64,000 bases of DNA, from NCBI GenBank assembly GCA_025056215.1, contig JANWWC010000006.1, positions 111,430 to 175,429 of the forward strand, in the 5' to 3' direction. The notes under the pieces were generated by a model. It searched no databases. It worked only from the letters and a program-made list of their open reading frames with translations, and was not told the origin of the DNA. Position numbers and translations under genes: made by a program. Below, piece after piece: positions 1-8,191 of this stretch (the first letter of the stretch is position 1; every line of letters starts with the position of its first letter). Source of the stretch: Cytophagales bacterium. Lineage in GTDB: Bacteria; Bacteroidota; Bacteroidia; Cytophagales; Flammeovirgaceae.

Positions 1-713
1 ATCAAATCGATTTTGTGGAGATTACTGGCAGCGTAGCTATCCCTCAGCGCCATAAACTAATTCAAAAATTTGAAACAGATGTGGATTGTAAAGTATTCCT
101 TTCTACAGAAGCAGGAGAAAGTGGCTTAAATTTGCAAGTAGCAGATACGCTTATTAATGTTGAGATACCTTGGAACCCAGCTAAAAAGAATCAACGCCTT
201 GGCCGCATCGATAGAATAGGGCAACAATCGCGACATCTTACTATTATTAATTTAATCACCTCTCATTCTATTGAAGCCCGCATTGCAGCAGGAATGATAA
301 TTAAACAAACTCTTTTTGAAGGAGTTTTAAATGCTCAACCCTATTTTGATATGATAGACATGTCTGCACAAGGAAAAGCCTACTTTGTTCAGCAACTTAT
401 GGAAATGGTAGAAAGTTTTCAACAGCCAATAGAAGAAACTGAAGAAAAAATTGTTGAAAATCCGTTAGCGGCTCCTCTTTGGGATGACTCTGATATCGAT
501 GAAGTTGAACTCTCTTCTACTTTGAATATTTCTGTTTCAGAAATAGAAAACCTTTTACAACAAGGAACCGCTTTTTTATCAGCATTGTTGCGCACAGCTA
601 CAGGAAAAGAAACCGCCTTACAAGACCCTTCTATTCAAATCAATCCGACAAGCGGTGAAGTAGTGCTTAAGTTTAGACTTCCTCTATTCAATCATGAGAC
701 TAAGAATTCCTGA
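1..713 (+). CDS. SNF2-family DEAD/DEAH helicase, C-terminal part only
   Basis: The frame is open at the left edge, so this is the 3' portion of a longer gene. The first visible part is the end of a superfamily 2 helicase C-terminal lobe: motif V region STEAGESGLNLQ and motif VI QRLGRIDRIGQ, which carries the arginine fingers of Swi2/Snf2 ATPases. After it comes about 130 residues of acidic, low-complexity tail rich in E and L with no recognised domain. SNF2-type proteins translocate on double-stranded DNA and remodel bound protein; bacterial members of this type are often called RapA-like or simply SNF2 helicases. Whether an N-terminal DEXDc lobe or a nuclease is attached cannot be seen. The last 14 bases overlap the convergent rsmH gene. 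Confidence 0.85.
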   Translation, partial: QIDFVEITGSVAIPQRHKLIQKFETDVDCKVFLSTEAGESGLNLQVADTLINVEIPWNPAKKNQRLGRIDRIGQQSRHLTIINLITSHSIEARIAAGMIIKQTLFEGVLNAQPYFDMIDMSAQGKAYFVQQLMEMVESFQQPIEETEEKIVENPLAAPLWDDSDIDEVELSSTLNISVSEIENLLQQGTAFLSALLRTATGKETALQDPSIQINPTSGEVVLKFRLPLFNHETKNS

Positions 714-1611
714 TTCCAATGCGCAACTTAGCACTCCTAGCGCGGCTATTCTTCATAATTTCCTCTGGCGTAGGCTTAAAAGGTTTAGAAAAAAGGGGAG
801 TAAAAGGTCTGAGAATGTTGCCGTAAAAATCGTGTTCCAATTCTCCTTTGAAATTTCCGGCTTTTAAAAAATTTTTTACTAAGCGATCTTCTAAAGAATG
901 ATAAGACAAAATTACCAATCGTCCTTGTGGCAAAAGGATATCGGGAGTTTGTAATAAAAATTCTTTTAGGGCATTTATTTCATCGTTGACTTCGATGCGC
1001 AATGCTTGAAATACTTGGGCTCGAAACTTGAACTCTTTTCCGCGCGGTGCAAATTTATTGATCACTTGAAGGAGCTCTCGAGTAGTTTCTATTTTTTTAA
1101 AAGTGCGTTTGCGAACAATTTCCATTGCTACAGAATGAGCCTGAGGAAGCTCGCCATAAATGCGAAAAATTTTACTGAGTTCTTCTACGGAATAATGATT
1201 AATGATATCTTGAGCTTTTAGGTTTTGATGAATGTTCATGCGCATGTCTAAAGCTCCGTCAAACCGAATAGAAAATCCTCGCTCTGCTGTGTCAATCTGG
1301 TAAGAGCTAATTCCTAAATCGGCTAAAATACCGTTTACCTGTTGAATCCCTTGGAGTCTAAGAAATTTTTTGATGTATCGAAAATTGGCTTGAATAAAAA
1401 TAAAGTTGGGATGTTGGATAGCAGCTGCGTTAGCGGCTGCATCAGGGTCTTGGTCAAAGGCGATAAGTTTCCCTTTTGGAGAAAGTCGCTCTACGATGGC
1501 TTTTGCATGTCCGCCTGCGCCAAAAGTAACGTCCACATAAGTTCCATCAGGTTGAATTGATAAACCTTTCATACACTCTTGCAACAGTACAGGAACGTGA
1601 TAGAGCGACAT
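700..1611 (-). CDS. rsmH: 16S rRNA (cytosine(1402)-N4)-methyltransferase RsmH (MraW)
   Basis: RsmH methylates N4 of C1402 in the ribosomal P site using SAM. The 303-residue protein has the family's usual length. The SAM-binding motif VDVTFGAGGHAKAI lies near residue 30, followed by FDQDPDA, the ADLGISSYQ stretch, and the family signatures RVFQALRIEVNDE (here AQVFQALRIEVNDE) and VILSYHSLEDRLVK towards the C-terminus, ending with SRARSAKLRIG. In most bacteria rsmH heads the division and cell wall cluster (mraZ-rsmH-ftsL-ftsI). Here it stands alone, back to back with a cytochrome gene, with no ftsL or ftsI downstream. Its last codons overlap the SNF2 gene by 14 bases. ATG start fits the family start. 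Confidence 0.96.
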   Translation of the reverse strand: MSLYHVPVLLQECMKGLSIQPDGTYVDVTFGAGGHAKAIVERLSPKGKLIAFDQDPDAAANAAAIQHPNFIFIQANFRYIKKFLRLQGIQQVNGILADLGISSYQIDTAERGFSIRFDGALDMRMNIHQNLKAQDIINHYSVEELSKIFRIYGELPQAHSVAMEIVRKRTFKKIETTRELLQVINKFAPRGKEFKFRAQVFQALRIEVNDEINALKEFLLQTPDILLPQGRLVILSYHSLEDRLVKNFLKAGNFKGELEHDFYGNILRPFTPLFSKPFKPTPEEIMKNSRARSAKLRIGIRNS

Positions 1612-1657
1612 AATATTTTAGAATGATTTTAAATAGTGATAGAAACCTTCAAACGGT

Positions 1658-1687
1658 TTGCATAGATATATTCCGATATTAGATTTG
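1658..1687 (+). promoter_or_regulatory. Bacteroidota-type promoter of the multiheme cytochrome gene
   Basis: TTG at 1658-1660, 19 bases, then TAGATTTG at 1680-1687: a full match to the Bacteroidota sigma consensus TTG-N19-TAnnTTTG. Transcription would begin near 1694, giving a leader of about 30 bases to the ATG at 1725. Confidence 0.7.
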
Positions 1688-1724
1688 CAAAAGATTTTGA
1701 CTGAATTTGAAACTAAGCAATTGT

Positions 1725-2981
1725 ATGTTGACTAAAAAAATAAGTTGCTTCTTTTTGTGGACAATTTTAGGATTGTCAATCATTTTCTCAAGTTACGCAC
1801 AAGATGGAGCATCAAATAGTGCTCCAGGTCTATCACTTGATGCAGCTGTGATTGAAAAAGGAAAAAGCATTTTCACGGCTAACTGTCAGCAATGCCATGC
1901 TGTCCACGAGCAAATTGTCGGTCCAAAGTTAGCAAATGTATATGAAAGACAAAGTATTCCTTGGCTTATCAATTTTATTAAATATCCTCAAAAAGTTATC
2001 GAAAGTGGCGATGCTTATGCAGTAAACCTATATAAGCAATATAAGCAGTTTATGCCTAATCACGATTTTTTGAAAGACGATGAAATTATTGCAATTTTAT
2101 CCTGGATACAAGATGAAACTAAAAAAGGTCCATCGGTAGCGTCTACTGCATCCGCTTCATCGACAACCGATGCGCCGTCAAAATCAGATAGCGCCATCAA
2201 TTCAAATCTTTTAATGATAGTGATTGGCTTGTTGCTATTTGTTTTGTTAGCTGTACTTACAGTGATGGCGATTTTAGTAACTACACTTACTAAATATATT
2301 AACCAACGCGAAGGGATCACGCTTTCAGAAGAAGATAGAGAATATTTGGAGCAACGCTTTGATATTAAGAAAATTCTCACCAGCCAAGGATTTATCGGTA
2401 TCGCCACTGCTGTTTTTATTATCTTCGTAGGGAAAACTGTTTTGGACGGGCTTTTTTCAATAGGCGTTCAGCAAGGATATGCTCCAGACCAGCCCATTAA
2501 GTTCTCTCATAAATTACACGCGGGCTATTATGATATCCAATGTCAATATTGCCATACTGGAGTTGAAAAAGATAAACATGCTAATATCCCTTCCGCAAAT
2601 ATTTGTATGAATTGCCATAACGCAATTAAAACCACCTCCCCTGAAATTCAAAAAATTTATCAAGCTATTGAAAACGATCAACCTATTCAGTGGGTTCGAG
2701 TGCATAACCTTCCAGATTTATCGTATTTTAATCATGCGCAACATGTAAAAGTAGGTAAAATAGAGTGTGAGACTTGCCATGGAGATATTAAAAATATGGA
2801 AGTAGTACAACAGCATTCTCTTCTCACTATGGGATGGTGTATTGATTGCCATAGAAAAACTGAAATTCAGACAGATAATAAGTATTATGAGAAGCTTTCA
2901 ACAATTCATGCAGCTTCTTCAAAAGAGCCTATGCGTGTTGAAAATATTGGAGGTTTAGAATGTTCTAAGTGTCATTACTAA
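1725..2981 (+). CDS. Multiheme c-type cytochrome, ActA-like with fused N-terminal monoheme domain
   Basis: Membrane-anchored periplasmic cytochrome. A signal peptide (MLTKKISCFFLW...SSYAQ) is followed by a monoheme cytochrome c domain with CQQCH, a Ser/Ala/Thr-rich linker, two transmembrane helices (about residues 163-190 and 222-245), and a pentaheme region with CQYCH, CMNCH, CETCH, CIDCH and CSKCH: six CXXCH sites in all. The five-heme arrangement with histidines spread between motifs resembles ActA of alternative complex III, the quinol:cytochrome c oxidoreductase found in many Bacteroidota. That assignment is family knowledge; no actB-F genes follow, so partners must be elsewhere. An in-frame TTG at 1707 would add six residues, but the ATG gives a cleaner signal peptide. 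A terminator follows directly, so it is monocistronic. Confidence 0.78.
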   Translation: MLTKKISCFFLWTILGLSIIFSSYAQDGASNSAPGLSLDAAVIEKGKSIFTANCQQCHAVHEQIVGPKLANVYERQSIPWLINFIKYPQKVIESGDAYAVNLYKQYKQFMPNHDFLKDDEIIAILSWIQDETKKGPSVASTASASSTTDAPSKSDSAINSNLLMIVIGLLLFVLLAVLTVMAILVTTLTKYINQREGITLSEEDREYLEQRFDIKKILTSQGFIGIATAVFIIFVGKTVLDGLFSIGVQQGYAPDQPIKFSHKLHAGYYDIQCQYCHTGVEKDKHANIPSANICMNCHNAIKTTSPEIQKIYQAIENDQPIQWVRVHNLPDLSYFNHAQHVKVGKIECETCHGDIKNMEVVQQHSLLTMGWCIDCHRKTEIQTDNKYYEKLSTIHAASSKEPMRVENIGGLECSKCHY

Positions 2982-3013
2982 AATTAAAATTTTAAATTTC
3001 TGCAAAGCAATAG

Positions 3014-3040
3014 AACCTCCGAATGTTGGAGGTTTTTTGT
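3014..3040 (+). terminator. Rho-independent terminator after the cytochrome gene
   Basis: Perfect 7-bp stem AACCTCC (3014-3020) / GGAGGTT (3028-3034) with a 7-base loop, running into a T-rich tract. It closes the cytochrome transcript 33 bases after its stop codon. Confidence 0.85.
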
Positions 3041-3087
3041 TTTCATACAAAAGCTTAGTAGTAATTTTAATTAGGTTTGTTTTTCAT

Positions 3088-3095
3088 TACCTTTG
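3088..3095 (+). promoter_or_regulatory. -7 element upstream of the polysaccharide export gene
   Basis: TACCTTTG matches TAnnTTTG exactly. No TTG lies at the usual 17-21 base spacing upstream, so the -33 half is weak. The predicted start of transcription falls at about 3101, on top of the first in-frame ATG (3102), which argues for translation from the next ATG at 3153. Confidence 0.5.
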
Positions 3096-3152
3096 TGATG
3101 AATGATAGAAAAAGTGAACTTCAAACTGTTTCGCTTCACAAATAAAATTTTT

Positions 3153-4025
3153 ATGAGCAGTGGATATTTTCAAACCTTTTTGTATTTAATCATTATCTTT
3201 TTAAGCTCTTGTAGTTTTCGACAAAGGGTTTTGTTTCGAACTAAGACAGAAATCAATCCAGAAGCTTTTGAAGAAAGTTATCAAAAAGCATCAAAAAACT
3301 ATACTATTGCAGAGCTTGATTATATTGCTATCTCTGTATTTACTAACAAAGGAGAGCGTTTAATAGATCCCAACCAAGAATTTAAAATCGGCGAAGAACG
3401 AGGAAAACTAGAACCTGCTAATACTACTACCATGGGAGCACCAGGTTTTATGGTAAGCCAGGCGGGTTTTACTAATAATCCATCTTTCAGACCTATCAAT
3501 GCAAACAGCCAAACTCCAGTTTCTTATTTGGTAGATAGCCGCGGATATGCCAAACTTCCTCTCATAGGAGACGTAAAATTAGCAGGTTTGTCGCTCAAAC
3601 AAGCCGACTCCTTACTTTCAGTTTTATATTCGCAATGGTATGAGGAGCCTTTCGTTGTTACACAATATCTGAATAAAAGAGTAATTCTAATGGGTGCACT
3701 GGGAGACAAAACCATTGCTTTGAACAACGAACACATGACCTTGTTGGAAGTCTTGGCGATTGCGGGAAATTTTCAACTTCTTGCCAAGCCCAACAAAATT
3801 AGAATTATTCGTGGAGACCTTAAGAATCCAAGCGTTCAATTGGTTGATTTAACAACTATAGAAGGACTAAGACGCGCTAATTTGCAAATTCAGCCTCTTG
3901 ATGTTATTTACGTAGAGCCTCGCCGTAGAATTGACAGAGAATCATTTGCTGACATCCAAGTATTCTTATCGCTTACTACTACGCTTATTACCACTTATCT
4001 ATTATTCGAAAATTTGAGAAAATGA
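3153..4025 (+). CDS. Polysaccharide export lipoprotein, Wza/BexD family
   Basis: Outer-membrane exopolysaccharide export component. From ATG 3153 it begins MSSGYFQTFLYLI...FLSSC, a lipoprotein signal with an LSSC lipobox. The family's poly-export domain includes DYIAISVFTNKGE, then VDSRGYAKLPLIGDVKLAGLS, the typical pattern of the Wza N-terminal domain, followed by one SLBB-like domain (RVILMGALGDKTIALNNEHMTLLEVL). A C-terminal hydrophobic helix (LSLTTTLITTYLLF) is present. The upstream ATG at 3102 would add 17 residues to the n-region and is less likely given the -7 element. It lies 9 bases before the Wzc-like kinase gene, the classical partner in a Wzx/Wzy capsule or EPS system; no glycosyltransferases or polymerase are nearby. 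Confidence 0.88.
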   Translation: MSSGYFQTFLYLIIIFLSSCSFRQRVLFRTKTEINPEAFEESYQKASKNYTIAELDYIAISVFTNKGERLIDPNQEFKIGEERGKLEPANTTTMGAPGFMVSQAGFTNNPSFRPINANSQTPVSYLVDSRGYAKLPLIGDVKLAGLSLKQADSLLSVLYSQWYEEPFVVTQYLNKRVILMGALGDKTIALNNEHMTLLEVLAIAGNFQLLAKPNKIRIIRGDLKNPSVQLVDLTTIEGLRRANLQIQPLDVIYVEPRRRIDRESFADIQVFLSLTTTLITTYLLFENLRK

Positions 4026-4034
4026 TGATCTTTT

Positions 4035-6503
4035 ATGCGCGAAAAGAAATTTCCCAGTAGTGATTCCCCTGATTGGACACCTGAGCAAGTTGCTATAGCT
4101 GCTCTTCCTATCGCTACACAAACTACAACTGTTCCTAAAGATACGGCTGCTAACCTCTTACAAGATTTTGATTTTATAAAGTTCGTTTATGTACTGAAAC
4201 GGAGCTTGATATATATTTTCTTGATACTTGTTCTAAGTATCGGAGTTGCTTATTTATACTTGCGCTATACAAAGCCAGTTTACGAATCTAAAGCCGAAAT
4301 TAAAATCGATATTAAAAGCTCTTCCTCCTTTTTAGGAATTGAATCTGATATTTTTAAGCAATCGAATTCTCCTTCTACTTCTACTTTTAGTAATCTTGCT
4401 AGTGAAATAGAAATCATCACCTCCTATAATTTGCTTAGAGAAGTAATAGATTCAATAAATTTACACGTAAGTTATCATAGTGCAGGGGAAATCCTTTCGA
4501 TGGAAAGATTCATGACTTCTCCGTTTAAAGTATCTTTTTATGAAGTATCAAGTGCTTTTATGGATAAAGAAATATATGTAGAAATCATAAACCATAATGA
4601 GTTTTACTTGAGCTACATGAAAGATAACATAGAAATCCGTAACTTATATAGGTTTCGAGAACCTATAGAAACTCCTGAATATAAATTTATCATAGAGCCT
4701 ACTTCTATTATCTCTCCTACAGAATTTAATCAGCGTTTTTTCTTCATTATACACAGTGAAAATTATTTGCTCAGTGATTTGCGCAGCAAGCTAAAAGTTG
4801 AAATTGCCAACCCAGCTGCTAGCATTATTAGCATTAGTTTTACAGATTACAATATTTTGAAAGCAGCTACTATAATTGATAATATCATTAAAATCTACCA
4901 AAGAAGAAGTATAGAAAATAAAAATAGGAGCTATGAAAAGAGCTTGGATTACCTTTACCAGCAAATTCAGCTTACGCGCGATTCACTGGATTATTACGAA
5001 AAACTTTTATCGCGTTATCGCATAGATCCTGAAAAAGAAGAGCTTTTGGAAGATGTGAACGCTGTTTACAGAAGAATACGAGAACTCAATGACCGAAAAG
5101 AAGAATATAAATTCAAATATTTAGGCTATGATACTCTAAAAAAAATGATAGAGTCGAACCGTTCTCCAGTGCAACTGGCTGCCGCAGCAAGTTTACTCGA
5201 AAATAATGAACTTAATTCGTTAGTAGGAGAATATGCTAAAGGAGTAGAAGAACTTAATCGCATAATAGGATATTATAAAGAGCATACTTTTGCATTTCGT
5301 CAAAAACAGCAAGATTTGGAATCTCAGAAAGCTAAACTAATTGAATTTGTAGCATATAGCAAACAACGCTTTCAAGAACGAATAAAAGATCTTGAAAATG
5401 AGATCCAACAAACTAAAAAAAGTCTTGAAAGAAAATCAATCGATGAGAATAACCTATTTGACTTAGAATATAAAAAGATAAAACGTGCTTACGATGTTTA
5501 TGAAAATACATTTAACATCATGCTTACTAAAGTAGTAGAAATTAATCTGGCAAAAGCAGGAACTGTTGCAAACTTCCAAGTATTGGGTAGTCCGAATCGA
5601 GGAGGTTCTGCGCTTTATCCTATTCCTTTAACTGTTTATTTGTTTGCTATCTTCATAGGAGTCTTGGTCTCAGTAGGTTTTGTTGTGATAAGATATTTTA
5701 TGCAAAACACAGTAAATAATTTGCGAGAACTCGACCGACTTACTAAACTTCCGATTTTAGGAGTAATACCAGAATATAATAAATTAAAAATGACTTACTC
5801 ACAATTAGTAGTTCACTTGAACCCAAAGTCTTCTATTAGTGAAGCATATAGAACTATTAGAACAAATTTAGATTACATCAATGTGAAAGCGAGCAATAAG
5901 AAAATTATTTCTGTTACTTCAACTGTTTCGGGAGAAGGAAAAACTTTTGTATCGCTCAACACAGCAGGAGTTATTGCAATGTCAGGAATGCGTGTGTTGT
6001 TAGTAGACTTAGACTTGCGAAAACCTAAGATTCATACTGCTTTTGGGGTAGAAAACACGATGGGTATTTCTTCTATATTGGTAGGAAGAGCTACAGTTGA
6101 AGAATGTTTGTACAATACTAATATTCCGTCTTTGAAATTTATTACATCAGGGCCTATTCCACCTAATCCATCTGAGTTGTTGATGACAGATAGCTTCCCT
6201 AAAGTGATTTCTGAAATGTCTGAAATGTTTGATGTAGTGGTATTAGATACACCTCCAGTAGGACTTGTAACCGACGGTTTGATTGCAATCCGTCAGTCCA
6301 CTAATACTATATATGTAGTGCGTGCAGATTATTCTAAACTCTCTTTTATTACAGGGTTGAATCGTTTAGTACAAAGGCAAAATTTGTCTAATATCGGAAT
6401 CGTTCTTAACGCAGTGAGCAAAGAGGCTAAAAGTGGCTACGGCGAGTATGGCTACGGAGGATATACAGGCTACGGTGGAGATGCTTATGGTTATTACGAA
6501 TAA
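4035..6503 (+). CDS. Polysaccharide co-polymerase with BY-type tyrosine kinase domain (Wzc-like)
   Basis: Inner-membrane chain-length regulator and tyrosine autokinase for exopolysaccharide export. Layout: cytosolic N-terminus, first membrane helix about residues 55-77 (SLIYIFLILVLSIGVAYLYL), a long periplasmic Wzz-type domain with coiled coil, second helix about 530-555, then the cytosolic kinase: Walker A in VSGEGKTFVSLN (about 635), Walker A' LLVDLDLRKPK (about 656), Walker B VVVLDTPPV (about 734). The C-terminus is a glycine/tyrosine tail with nine tyrosines in the last 25 residues, the autophosphorylation cluster of this family. Full length for the family at 822 residues. It follows the Wza-like gene by 9 bases and its stop overlaps the first possible murC start, so the three genes are probably one transcript. 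Confidence 0.93.
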   Translation: MREKKFPSSDSPDWTPEQVAIAALPIATQTTTVPKDTAANLLQDFDFIKFVYVLKRSLIYIFLILVLSIGVAYLYLRYTKPVYESKAEIKIDIKSSSSFLGIESDIFKQSNSPSTSTFSNLASEIEIITSYNLLREVIDSINLHVSYHSAGEILSMERFMTSPFKVSFYEVSSAFMDKEIYVEIINHNEFYLSYMKDNIEIRNLYRFREPIETPEYKFIIEPTSIISPTEFNQRFFFIIHSENYLLSDLRSKLKVEIANPAASIISISFTDYNILKAATIIDNIIKIYQRRSIENKNRSYEKSLDYLYQQIQLTRDSLDYYEKLLSRYRIDPEKEELLEDVNAVYRRIRELNDRKEEYKFKYLGYDTLKKMIESNRSPVQLAAAASLLENNELNSLVGEYAKGVEELNRIIGYYKEHTFAFRQKQQDLESQKAKLIEFVAYSKQRFQERIKDLENEIQQTKKSLERKSIDENNLFDLEYKKIKRAYDVYENTFNIMLTKVVEINLAKAGTVANFQVLGSPNRGGSALYPIPLTVYLFAIFIGVLVSVGFVVIRYFMQNTVNNLRELDRLTKLPILGVIPEYNKLKMTYSQLVVHLNPKSSISEAYRTIRTNLDYINVKASNKKIISVTSTVSGEGKTFVSLNTAGVIAMSGMRVLLVDLDLRKPKIHTAFGVENTMGISSILVGRATVEECLYNTNIPSLKFITSGPIPPNPSELLMTDSFPKVISEMSEMFDVVVLDTPPVGLVTDGLIAIRQSTNTIYVVRADYSKLSFITGLNRLVQRQNLSNIGIVLNAVSKEAKSGYGEYGYGGYTGYGGDAYGYYE

Positions 6504-6514
6504 TGTTTTTCTCT

Positions 6515-8191
6515 ATGAAATTGACGGAATTCACACATTTTTATTTTATTGGAATAGGAGGAATTGGTATGAGTGCCCTTGCAAGGCTGTTTAAAAAACT
6601 ACATAAAACAGTAGCGGGGTATGACAAAACACCTTCCTCTTTGACTAATGAACTTATTCAAGATGGCATTTTGGTTCATTATGAAGACGATATTGCGCTG
6701 ATTCCTAAGCCTTTTTTGAATCCTAAAACAACTTTGATAATTTGGACACCTGCTATTCCTAAAGAACATCAAGAGTTGTGTTATTTTCAACAGAATGGCT
6801 ATACCGTTAAAAAAAGGGCTGAAGTTTTAGGAATGATTTCGGAGGAGTATTTTACGATTGCAGTAGCAGGAACACATGGAAAAACTACCACAGCCTCTAT
6901 TCTTGCGCATATTCTTCATGAAGCAGGTTTGCCGGTCATGGCGTTGCTCGGTGGAATTTCTGTAAATTTTCAATCTAATTTGTTGTACACTCGAAAAGCG
7001 AATGAAAAAACTATTCTTGTAGTAGAGGCTGATGAGTATGACCGTTCGTTTTGGCAACTCTCTCCCGATTGGGCGATCATTACAGCCGTAGAGCCCGACC
7101 ATTTAGATATATATGGAACCGCTCATCATGTGGAAGAAAGCTTTAAAGTATTTGCTCAAAAAATAAACCCTGAGAATGGTAAAATCTGGATAAATGAGAA
7201 GTTTAAGTGGCTATTAGGGTATGAGAATCATATAAAAACTTATGGTGTTGAGAGCGGGGATATAGCAGCAAAAAATATAAAAGTAGAAGATTATACTATA
7301 AAATTTGATGTGTTTGTTGAAAATCATTTACTTCTCTCGGATGTAAAACTTTCTATTCCAGGAAAACATAACGTTGAAAATGCGGTTGCAGCGATTGCCG
7401 TTGCTTTAGAGTTAAGAGTTTCTTCGGATAAAATTATTCAAGCATTGCGTTCTTATTTGGGTGTAAAAAGAAGATTTGAATACATTTTCAAAGGCGATAA
7501 GTTTATATATATTGACGATTATGCTCATCATCCTACAGAAATTCGCGCTTTTATTGATGGAGTGCGCATGTTATATCCCAATCGAAAATTAGCCATTATT
7601 TTTCAGCCTCATCTTTTTTCAAGAACGCGAGATTTTGCAGAAGAATTTGCTGAAAGTCTTTCTTGGGCAGACTATGTGTATATTATGGATATTTACCCTG
7701 CAAGAGAAAAACCTATTCATGGAGTTACTTCTAAAATAATTTATGATGCTGTAAGAGCTCCCTTAAAGACGTATGTTCATGATGAGCTTCAACTTCTTAA
7801 TATTATTCGAAACACAGATGCGTATGTAATTGCTACTGTGGGTGCTGGTGATATCGATAGGTTTGTGCCTAAAATTGCTAAAATTCTTACTGCACGTGAA
7901 ATCAGAGATTTGATAATGGAATTGCGCAATCAATATCAAGTGGCACAAGAAAAAATTTCATCGTGTGCCCGCGATATAAACCTTACGCTCAACCAGTTGC
8001 CTTACCATATGCATACATCAACCGATACAGATAAACTTGCTTTGTTGCATCGAAATAAAGCTAAAATTCAACATGCGGTGGCGTATTGTCAGGATACTTT
8101 TTTAGTGATTGATGCTAAAATTGATGAAATTGATACAATGATTCGTTATTGTAATCAAGTAATTCAAGAGGCTATGACGCTTGTGCAATAA
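6515..8191 (+). CDS. murC: UDP-N-acetylmuramate--L-alanine ligase with C-terminal extension
   Basis: MurC adds L-alanine to UDP-MurNAc in peptidoglycan synthesis. N-terminal nucleotide fold FIGIGGIGMSALARL, ATP loop AGTHGKTTTASIL, central EADEYDRSFWQL, PGKHNVENAVAAI, and C-terminal DDYAHHPTEI, FQPHLFSRTRDF and VGAGDI are all present, so it should be active. The usual length is 450-480 residues; this one has 558, because about 100 helical residues (from REIRDLIMELRNQY to the end) follow the normal C-terminus. I do not recognise that extension. ATG 6515 (MKLTEFTHFYFIG) fits the family start better than ATG 6503, which overlaps the kinase stop as TAATG. It is not in a mur/fts cluster but behind polysaccharide export genes. 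Overlaps convergent cheA by 20 bases. Confidence 0.92.
   Translation: MKLTEFTHFYFIGIGGIGMSALARLFKKLHKTVAGYDKTPSSLTNELIQDGILVHYEDDIALIPKPFLNPKTTLIIWTPAIPKEHQELCYFQQNGYTVKKRAEVLGMISEEYFTIAVAGTHGKTTTASILAHILHEAGLPVMALLGGISVNFQSNLLYTRKANEKTILVVEADEYDRSFWQLSPDWAIITAVEPDHLDIYGTAHHVEESFKVFAQKINPENGKIWINEKFKWLLGYENHIKTYGVESGDIAAKNIKVEDYTIKFDVFVENHLLLSDVKLSIPGKHNVENAVAAIAVALELRVSSDKIIQALRSYLGVKRRFEYIFKGDKFIYIDDYAHHPTEIRAFIDGVRMLYPNRKLAIIFQPHLFSRTRDFAEEFAESLSWADYVYIMDIYPAREKPIHGVTSKIIYDAVRAPLKTYVHDELQLLNIIRNTDAYVIATVGAGDIDRFVPKIAKILTAREIRDLIMELRNQYQVAQEKISSCARDINLTLNQLPYHMHTSTDTDKLALLHRNKAKIQHAVAYCQDTFLVIDAKIDEIDTMIRYCNQVIQEAMTLVQ

Noticed and set aside
6503..8191. Mpl (murein peptide ligase) instead of MurC
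   Set aside because: The N-terminal FIGIGGIGMSALA and the EADEYDRSF region fit MurC, not Mpl.
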